Under the pieces are notes generated by a model. That model made no database searches, was not told the origin of the DNA, and saw nothing but the letters and a program-made list of their open reading frames with translations. This document shows positions 27,597-33,989 of a stretch of DNA of 33,989 nucleotides, in pieces. The first letter of the stretch is position 1, and every line of letters starts with the position of its first letter. This stretch comes from Alphaproteobacteria bacterium (GTDB lineage Bacteria; Pseudomonadota; Alphaproteobacteria; Micropepsales; Micropepsaceae): NCBI GenBank assembly GCA_019242275.1, contig JAFAVT010000240.1, positions 1-33,989 on the forward strand, in the 5' to 3' direction. The position numbers were made by a program, and so were the translations under genes.

Positions 27597-29522
27597 GTGT
27601 CGGAAGACTTACAAGCGCCGGAAAGCGGCGCCGGGACTGCATCGGCCGACGCGGCCGCACTGGCCCTGTCGCTGAGCGGGGCCAGCCGCGGCAAGGCTGA
27701 TGCTTTTCTTGACGAGCAACGCGCATGGATGGCGGACCAACGCCATCATCTGCACGAACAGCAGAAACAGCTTGCTCCCAGGCTGTGGGAATTGCGCATG
27801 GGCGTGCTGCTGCGCGTGGCCACCGCGTTTGTCGGGCTGGCGATCGCCGGCGCCGCCATCTTCATGGTGTGGGATGCCAGCCGCAGCAGCCGGCTGCTGG
27901 TCGAGCCGTTTTCGGTGCCGCCGGAACTGGCGGCGCGTGGGCTGACCGGTGAAGTGGTGGCGGGGCGGCTTCTGGCCCGCATCCGCGCCTTTCCGGCCCA
28001 GACCAATACCGCCCGCGCGCCGCGCTCCTTCGCCAACAGTTGGAGCCAGAAAGACCTGCGCGTCGAAATCCCGGAAACCGGGGTCTCGCTGGGCCAGATT
28101 GACAGTTACCTGCGCGAAAGGCTGGGCCATGACACCCATATCAGCGGCGAAATCGTCAGTGGCGCGAGTGGGTTGACGCTGTCGGCGCGGGCCGATGGGG
28201 ATGAAGCGGGCACGATCGCCGGCAGCGAGGCTGATCTCGACACACTGGTCGGAAAGCTGGCGGAAGCTATCTACAAACAGACCCAGCCTTATCTCTATGC
28301 CTCCTGGCTTGGCTCCCATGGCCGCGGGCCGGAGGCGATCGCGATTTTCCGCGATCTGGCCGAGAACGGCCCGGCGGCAGAGCGGCCCTGGGCCTATCTG
28401 GGCTGGGGACTTCAGGTGCGCGACACGCTGGGCTGGTCGGCGGCACTCGCATTGATGGACCAGGCCGTGGCGCTCGCGCCGGACAATGTTCCGGTGCGCT
28501 ATGAGCATGCGCTGCTGCTCTACCAGATGGGAGGGGCGGAAAAGGGATTGGCCGCTATTCGAGAAGCGCTGGCGCTGCCGGTGACCGGCAAGGACACGAT
28601 TCCCGCCCAGATGGCTTCCCGCCAGGGTTCGGCGCGCGCGACGATGGACAACGCCAAGGGAGCCTATCTGGAGGCGCTGGGAGAATACGCCAAATACATG
28701 CGTGACCCCGAGGCACAACGGGTCGGGACGACTGCCGGTGTCGCTGGGACACATTTGGCCCTGCATGATCTCAAGGCGGCCCGGGCCATGCTGGCCAACC
28801 CGATCCGGGTGAACGCCGTCATCGGCGTCGGCGCGATGGAACTGCGTGACATCCAGCAGCCTATGCAGGTGGATCTCGCCAGTGAAGATTGGGCCGGTGT
28901 CGTGGCGCGCGCGGCGCAGATAGGCCCCGTTCTCGCCCGCTATCCGGGCCTTCGCGAGATGTATATCCTTTTGGTATCGCCCGTGCTTGCTCCGGCACAG
29001 GCGCGGCTGGGCCGCTTTGCCGAGGCAGAGGCCACGCTGCGTCCGACGCCGGCCGACTGCTATCGCTGTCTGATTGCCCGCGCCCAGGTCGCCGAGATAG
29101 AGGGCCAGCATGAACGGGCCGACTGGTGGTTTGCCCGCGCCGCATCGCAAGGGCCCTCACTGCCGCATGCCGGGTATGCCTGGGGCCGGGTGCTGCTGGA
29201 TCGCGGCAAGCCGGATGACGCCATCGCGCAATTCACCCTCGCCAACAAAAAGGGGCCGCACTTCGCCGACGCGCTGGAGGGCTGGGGCGAATCGCTGATG
29301 GCGAAGAACCAGTCGCATCTGGCCTTGGCCAAGTTCGCGGAAGCGGAGAAGTACGCCCCCAATTGGGGCCGGCTGCACCTGAAATGGGGCGAGGCACTTT
29401 ATTACGCGGGCAAGCGCGCCGAAGCGAAGGCGCAATTCGCCCGCGCTTCGCAACTCGACCTGACGCCCGCCGAAAAAGCCGAACTGGCGAGACAGAGTGG
29501 GCCGCAGAGAAACAGACCATGA
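27597..29522 (+). CDS. Membrane-anchored TPR protein, tandem paralogue 1
   Basis: GTG start; HHLHEQ + TM + VEPFSVPPELAARGLTGEVVA + VEIPETGVSLGQ + DCYRC + C-terminal TPR modules. Confidence 0.88.
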   Translation: MSEDLQAPESGAGTASADAAALALSLSGASRGKADAFLDEQRAWMADQRHHLHEQQKQLAPRLWELRMGVLLRVATAFVGLAIAGAAIFMVWDASRSSRLLVEPFSVPPELAARGLTGEVVAGRLLARIRAFPAQTNTARAPRSFANSWSQKDLRVEIPETGVSLGQIDSYLRERLGHDTHISGEIVSGASGLTLSARADGDEAGTIAGSEADLDTLVGKLAEAIYKQTQPYLYASWLGSHGRGPEAIAIFRDLAENGPAAERPWAYLGWGLQVRDTLGWSAALALMDQAVALAPDNVPVRYEHALLLYQMGGAEKGLAAIREALALPVTGKDTIPAQMASRQGSARATMDNAKGAYLEALGEYAKYMRDPEAQRVGTTAGVAGTHLALHDLKAARAMLANPIRVNAVIGVGAMELRDIQQPMQVDLASEDWAGVVARAAQIGPVLARYPGLREMYILLVSPVLAPAQARLGRFAEAEATLRPTPADCYRCLIARAQVAEIEGQHERADWWFARAASQGPSLPHAGYAWGRVLLDRGKPDDAIAQFTLANKKGPHFADALEGWGESLMAKNQSHLALAKFAEAEKYAPNWGRLHLKWGEALYYAGKRAEAKAQFARASQLDLTPAEKAELARQSGPQRNRP

Positions 29523-29554
29523 CAAAGCACCGGCCCGCCCCTCTGAAATACAAT

Positions 29555-29642
29555 TGTCATGGCCCGGCTCGCCCGGGCCATCCAGAGTCCGAAGCACCGG
29601 TGCATGGGATTCTGGATGGCCCACGTAAAGTGGGCCATGACA
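29555..29642. repeat. REP/BIME-like element, copy A
   Basis: TGTCATGGCCCGGCTCGCCCGGGCCATCCAGA...TCTGGATGGCCCACGTAAAGTGGGCCATGACA. Confidence 0.8.
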
Positions 29643-29661
29643 GTTGGGGGGAAATCCGCCC

Positions 29662-31614
29662 ATGAGCGAAGACACGGACGCTCCAGAATCTGGCTCCGCC
29701 CCCGACACCAGCAGCCTGGCCATAGACCTTGCCATGGAGGAAGCGCGGCGCGATCCCGCCTTGCAGGGCGACGTCGCCCGCTTTTTGCGCAACCAGAATT
29801 CCCTGGTGGATGTGCAGAAACATCATCTGCACGAACAGTTCAAGCAGTTGCGGCTGGCCACGCTCAGCCAGCGCCTCACCATCGCCCTCAAGCTGGCGAC
29901 AGGATTGGTGGGAATTGGCGTCATCGCCGCGCTGGGCATCGCGATGTGGAATGCTGCCCATGCCGGCGGCCTGGTGGTGGAGAGTTTCGCCGTACCGCCC
30001 AAATTCGCCGAGGCCGGCGTCACCGGCGCGGTGGTCTCGGACGACCTCAACAGCAAGCTGGGGACCATCCGCGATCTTTCGGATGCGAACTCGCTGACTC
30101 GCTCCAGCGAGGTCAGCGCAACCCACGACGACGAATTCAGGGTCGAGATTCCGGAGACCGGTGTTTCGCTGGGGCAGGCGTGGCGCTTCCTGCGCCTGTG
30201 GCTGGGACATGAGCGGCGCCTGAGCGGAAATCTGCGCGAACTCCCCGACGGCAGAATCGCGCTGACCGCGACCCTGGCCGGCGCGGATGCCTTCACCGCC
30301 ACCGGCACTGCCGCCGACCTCGACAAGCTGGAGCAGCAGGCCGCCGAGCATGTCTATCAGCAGGTGGATCCCGTCAATTATGGGCAATATCTCGGGCAGG
30401 TGAACCGCCAGGGGGAAATGCTGGCAGCAGGCCAGCGGGCCACCGAACTGGCAAAAACCGACCAACACTGTGCCGAAGCCTTTGGCTACTTTGCATCCGT
30501 AACCGCCGGCACGGGCGATCTTGCGCTGGCCATGAAGCGCAACCAGATAGGGATCGGTTACGATCCGAAGGTGATGCCGGCCTACACCCAGTGGGCCGGC
30601 ATCCTGCTGTTGCTGGGGCACGACGAAGAAGCACTGCAAAAACTGGCTGTACTCCCGACATTGCGCGAGGAGGACCAACCACCCCTGCTGCAGGGGCGTC
30701 CTTTCCTGACGTTGCAGTGGAGAACCGCGCTGGTGCGCGCCCTGGAAATGGGCGACTTCGCGGGTGCGCTGTCGCTCAACTGCGTTGAGTGCACGCTGCT
30801 GTCACAGAAACTGCGCCAGGCCGAGTATGCGGCGCGCGCGCACGATCTTCCGCAAAGCCGGATGCGGCTGGATGAAATCAGCACCCTTTTGCGTGCCCCC
30901 GGCGCTGCCCAGCCCGCGAACTTTTCCGGCATGACAAACAGCGACCTCAACCGCATCGGCTATTACCAGCACGCCGCGCTGGGCCAATGGCGGGAAGCAA
31001 CGGCGGATGCCCGCGCCATCGCGGCGGCAGCCGATTCCCGCAACTTGAAGTATGGACCGCTGCTGGTGTCACGTAGCTGGGCTTATCCGTTGCTGGTGGT
31101 CGCCGAGGCGCGCGGCGGCGATCTGGCCCGCGCGCACGCCGACGCCGATGTCATGCCGGCCGATTGCTACGCCTGCATGCGCGCCCATGGCGTGGTTGCC
31201 GGACTGGAGCATGATGGGGCCGCAACGGATAGCTGGTTCGCGCGCGCGGTGAAGGCGGCGCCGTCCCTTCCCTTTGCCTATGAAGAGTGGGGCCGTGCCC
31301 TGCTGGATCGCGGCAAGCCCGACGAGGCCATCGCGCAGTTCACGTTGGCAAACAAGAAGGGTTCCCACTTCGCCGACCCGCTGGAAGGCTGGGGCGAGGC
31401 GCTGATGGCGAAGAACCAGTCGCATCTGGCGCTTGCGAAATTTGCCGAGGCAGAAAAATACGCGCCGAATTGGAGCCGGCTGCACCTGAAATGGGGTGAA
31501 GCGCTCTTTTACGCCGGCAAGAAGGGAGATGCCGCAAAACAATTCGCCCGCGCCGCGCAGCTTGATCTGACGCCCGCCGAAAAAGCCGAACTGGCAAAGG
31601 CGCCCCATGTCTGA
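29662..31614 (+). CDS. Membrane-anchored TPR protein, tandem paralogue 2
   Basis: HHLHEQFKQL + TM + VESFAVPPKFAEAGVTGAVV + VEIPETGVSLGQ + DCYAC + near-identical C-terminal TPR. Start at MSEDTDAPES. Confidence 0.88.
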   Translation: MSEDTDAPESGSAPDTSSLAIDLAMEEARRDPALQGDVARFLRNQNSLVDVQKHHLHEQFKQLRLATLSQRLTIALKLATGLVGIGVIAALGIAMWNAAHAGGLVVESFAVPPKFAEAGVTGAVVSDDLNSKLGTIRDLSDANSLTRSSEVSATHDDEFRVEIPETGVSLGQAWRFLRLWLGHERRLSGNLRELPDGRIALTATLAGADAFTATGTAADLDKLEQQAAEHVYQQVDPVNYGQYLGQVNRQGEMLAAGQRATELAKTDQHCAEAFGYFASVTAGTGDLALAMKRNQIGIGYDPKVMPAYTQWAGILLLLGHDEEALQKLAVLPTLREEDQPPLLQGRPFLTLQWRTALVRALEMGDFAGALSLNCVECTLLSQKLRQAEYAARAHDLPQSRMRLDEISTLLRAPGAAQPANFSGMTNSDLNRIGYYQHAALGQWREATADARAIAAAADSRNLKYGPLLVSRSWAYPLLVVAEARGGDLARAHADADVMPADCYACMRAHGVVAGLEHDGAATDSWFARAVKAAPSLPFAYEEWGRALLDRGKPDEAIAQFTLANKKGSHFADPLEGWGEALMAKNQSHLALAKFAEAEKYAPNWSRLHLKWGEALFYAGKKGDAAKQFARAAQLDLTPAEKAELAKAPHV

Positions 31615-33676
31615 GGAAGCCGAAGATAGGACCCTCTGCGCGGGAGCGCAGGGTGAGGGCGGGCCTGATCCAGCTTCCATTGCGCTCTCGATAGGCAGCG
31701 CAAGCCGAGAAAGAGCAGACTCGTTCCTTGCAAGGCAGGAACGCCTGACTGCTCTCCAGATCGAGCGTTTGGAAGCGCAGGACCGTCACTTTCATGAAGA
31801 GGCCGAGCTTCAGCTTTCCAACTTGCGTTGGGGCGCCTTCAGCGCCCGCATGAAGGGTGCGCTGCAGATCATGACCGTGCTGGTTGGACTGGCAGTGGTG
31901 TCGGCCGCCGGCGGCATGGTGTGGAGCGCCGCTCATGCCGACGGATTGATCGTCGAGAGCTTCAAGGTTCCGCCGGACCTGGCGGCGAAGGGGCTAACCG
32001 GCGATGTCGTCGCCACCCGCCTGCTGGACCAACTTTCCACCATGCAGGCGCACTCCGTATCGGTCCGTGCCCCCAGCAGCTATGCCAATAACTGGGGCGA
32101 TGATCTGAAGGTGGAGATTCCCGAAACCGGAGTTTCACTCGGCGAGATCAACCGCTATTTGCGCAGCCGGCTGGGGCATGAGACCCACATTTCCGGCGAA
32201 GTCGTGCAATTGGACAGCGGCGGCATCGAGATGACGGTGCGCGCAGGCAACGATACCGCCGAAAGTGTCACCGGCGACACGGCCAATGTGCCTGCCCTGG
32301 TGCAGAAGGCAGCGGAGGCAATCTACGCCCGCACCCAGCCCTTCCGCTACGTCTTCAATCTTTGGGCGCAAGGCCGCGCACAAGAGGCGGAAGCTCTTGC
32401 GCTGGAGCGCACGCAGACAGGCCCAGCCACCGAACGTGCCTGGGCGCATGTTGTTCTTACCGACTCGCTGGTGGAGCAAAACCGGTATGAAGAAGCCATT
32501 CAGGCCGCGCGCCAGGCGACTGTCATTGCGCCTGGACTTGCCGTTGGATGGTTTCGTCTTTCGATCTGGTCCAGCAATCAAGAGGAAAGGCTTGCGGCGG
32601 CAAAAAAAGCGCTGAACCTATTGGCCAGCGCCGCGGATTTGTTGCCCGACAGCCTGATCCAGTTCCAGAACGGCGGGAAACAGACCATTGCCGGCATTCT
32701 CGGCGACTATGACGAAGCCGCGCGCGCCGCTCTTACCACTTTCCCGATGATTGATTTTTCCGCTGACCCGGCAACGCAGATTCGGCAGTCGCGAAGCGCC
32801 ACCGGCGGGGGATTTACCACGCCGTTTTACACACATGCCAACATCGCACAGTACCGGATCAGGCAGCATGACCTTCGCGAAGCCCGGCATGTTCTGGCCG
32901 AGGAGGCCGCCTATCTGGCGGCGCTGAGGAGCAGCAGCGACGCGCTGAACGAGATTCCTCGCCAGGCACTCATCGAACGAGCAGAACAGGACTTCCGCAA
33001 TTTGGAGGTCGCGCTGGCCCTGAGCGCAGAAGAATGGGCGCGCGCAAAACAGCTTCTTTTGGCCCGAGAGGCCGTGGAGGCCAGACTTGCCACTTCCTAT
33101 TCCGGAGGCGCCTATCCGCCAGTCGCACTTTGGCCCGACTTGGCGCTGGCTGAGGCGCAAATGGGAGATTTCGCGGCGGCACACGCGCGGATTGACCGAA
33201 CCCCCACCGACTGCACCCGCTGTCTTCTGGATCGCGCCCAGATTGACAATTTGCAGAAGAATTATGGCGGAGCAGATTTTTGGTTTGCCGCCGCGGTGGC
33301 GAAATTTCCCTCCATTCCCATGCCTTATGCAGAGTGGGCAATATCCTTGTTACAGCGCGGCCAATACGACGACGCCATCGCGCAATTCACCTTGGCGAAC
33401 AGAAAAGGCCCGCACTTCGCCGACCCGCTGGAAGGCTGGGGCGAGGCGCTGATGGCGAAGAACCAATCGCATCTGGCGCTTGCGAAATTTGCCGAGGCAG
33501 AAAAATACGCGCCGAATTGGGGCCGGCTGCACCTGAAATGGGGTGAGGCGCTTTATTACGCGAGCAAGCACGATGAAGCGAAGGCGCAATTCACGCGCGC
33601 TTCGCAACTCGACCTGACGCCCGCCGAAAAAGCCGAACTGGCGAGACAGAGTGGGCCGCAGAGAAACAGACCATGA
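31607..33676 (+). CDS. Membrane-anchored TPR protein, tandem paralogue 3
   Basis: RHFHEE + TM + VESFKVPPDLAAKGLTGDVVATRLL + VEIPETGVSLGE + DCTRC + C-terminal TPR; 8-nt overlap with paralogue 2. Confidence 0.88.
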   Translation: MSEEAEDRTLCAGAQGEGGPDPASIALSIGSASRERADSFLARQERLTALQIERLEAQDRHFHEEAELQLSNLRWGAFSARMKGALQIMTVLVGLAVVSAAGGMVWSAAHADGLIVESFKVPPDLAAKGLTGDVVATRLLDQLSTMQAHSVSVRAPSSYANNWGDDLKVEIPETGVSLGEINRYLRSRLGHETHISGEVVQLDSGGIEMTVRAGNDTAESVTGDTANVPALVQKAAEAIYARTQPFRYVFNLWAQGRAQEAEALALERTQTGPATERAWAHVVLTDSLVEQNRYEEAIQAARQATVIAPGLAVGWFRLSIWSSNQEERLAAAKKALNLLASAADLLPDSLIQFQNGGKQTIAGILGDYDEAARAALTTFPMIDFSADPATQIRQSRSATGGGFTTPFYTHANIAQYRIRQHDLREARHVLAEEAAYLAALRSSSDALNEIPRQALIERAEQDFRNLEVALALSAEEWARAKQLLLAREAVEARLATSYSGGAYPPVALWPDLALAEAQMGDFAAAHARIDRTPTDCTRCLLDRAQIDNLQKNYGGADFWFAAAVAKFPSIPMPYAEWAISLLQRGQYDDAIAQFTLANRKGPHFADPLEGWGEALMAKNQSHLALAKFAEAEKYAPNWGRLHLKWGEALYYASKHDEAKAQFTRASQLDLTPAEKAELARQSGPQRNRP
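31629..31660. repeat. Palindromic repeat inserted in frame in a CDS
   Basis: GGACCCTCTGCGCGGGAGCGCAGGGTGAGGGC, translated as DRTLCAGAQGEGG near the N-terminus of paralogue 3. Confidence 0.55.
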
Positions 33677-33708
33677 CAAAGCACCGGCCTGCCCCTCTGA
33701 AATACAAT

Positions 33709-33796
33709 TGTCATGGCCCGGCTCGCCCGGGCCATCCAGAGTCCGAAGCACCGGTGCATGGGATTCTGGGTGGCCCACGTAAAGTGGGCCATGACA
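33709..33796. repeat. REP/BIME-like element, copy B
   Basis: Near-identical to 29555-29642. Confidence 0.8.
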
Positions 33797-33815
33797 GTTG
33801 GGGGAAAATCCGCCC

Positions 33816-33989
33816 ATGAACGAAGAAGCCACCGTTTCGGAAAATCCGGCTCCCCTGCTGGCCCTGGCCGGCGCCAGCCGCGACAAGGCTGACGCCTATC
33901 TTGAACTTCAGATGGAGGAGATGCGGGCGGAATATCCCTACAAACTCTCGCACCACCGTCTGCGCCGCTTTTCCGATTGGGCCAAGGCG
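33816..33989 (+). CDS. Tandem paralogue 4, N-terminal fragment cut by the window end
   Basis: MNEEATVSENPAPLLALAGASRDKADAYLELQMEEMRAEYPYKLSHHRLRRFSDWAKA, open to the last base. Same upstream sequence as paralogue 2 and N-terminal similarity to paralogue 1 (SGASRGKADAFLDEQ). Confidence 0.8.
   Translation, partial: MNEEATVSENPAPLLALAGASRDKADAYLELQMEEMRAEYPYKLSHHRLRRFSDWAKA

Noticed and set aside
27609-29150. 513 aa minus-strand ORF
   Set aside because: Antisense to TPR paralogue 1; no recognisable motifs, shadow-ORF composition.
29557-30678. 373 aa minus-strand ORF
   Set aside because: Antisense to TPR paralogue 2 and starts from REP sequence.
29267-33560. Repeated C-terminal blocks considered as a transposon or CRISPR-like array
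   Set aside because: Repeats are coding TPR modules of paralogous genes; no transposase or regularly spaced short repeats.

Overview
GC-rich alphaproteobacterial chromosomal segment. From left to right it carries ftsY, a YciB/IspZ-type septation protein, a MarR regulator, a cytochrome c maturation cluster (ccmG-ccmD-ccmC-ccmB-ccmA, minus strand), and a split PHB locus (acetoacetyl-CoA reductase and acetyl-CoA acetyltransferase separated by a secreted Gly-rich cupin, then a PhaR-type regulator). These are followed by an EAL phosphodiesterase with a degenerate GGDEF motif, aconitase A, a lower-GC island of small secreted proteins/lipoproteins (about 16.8-19.0 kb), an orphan Flp-type pilin, a DUF985-type cupin, a DEDD exonuclease and a large (about 1,548 aa) NAD-glutamate dehydrogenase. 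The right end holds a tandem array of at least four paralogous membrane-anchored TPR proteins (27.6 kb to window end). These share a HxHE-TM N-terminus, a VEIPETGVSLG domain, a DCxxC motif and near-identical C-terminal TPR modules, and show signs of recombination that includes an intergenic REP-like element. No tRNA, rRNA, CRISPR array or intact mobile element was recognised. The TPR array is the best candidate for an under-described system. Other points worth checking are a decayed ccmA 5' duplicate, PhaR-box-like palindromes, a perfect 14-bp stem spanning a stop codon, a divergent paralogous lipoprotein pair, and repeat elements (one inserted in frame in a CDS).
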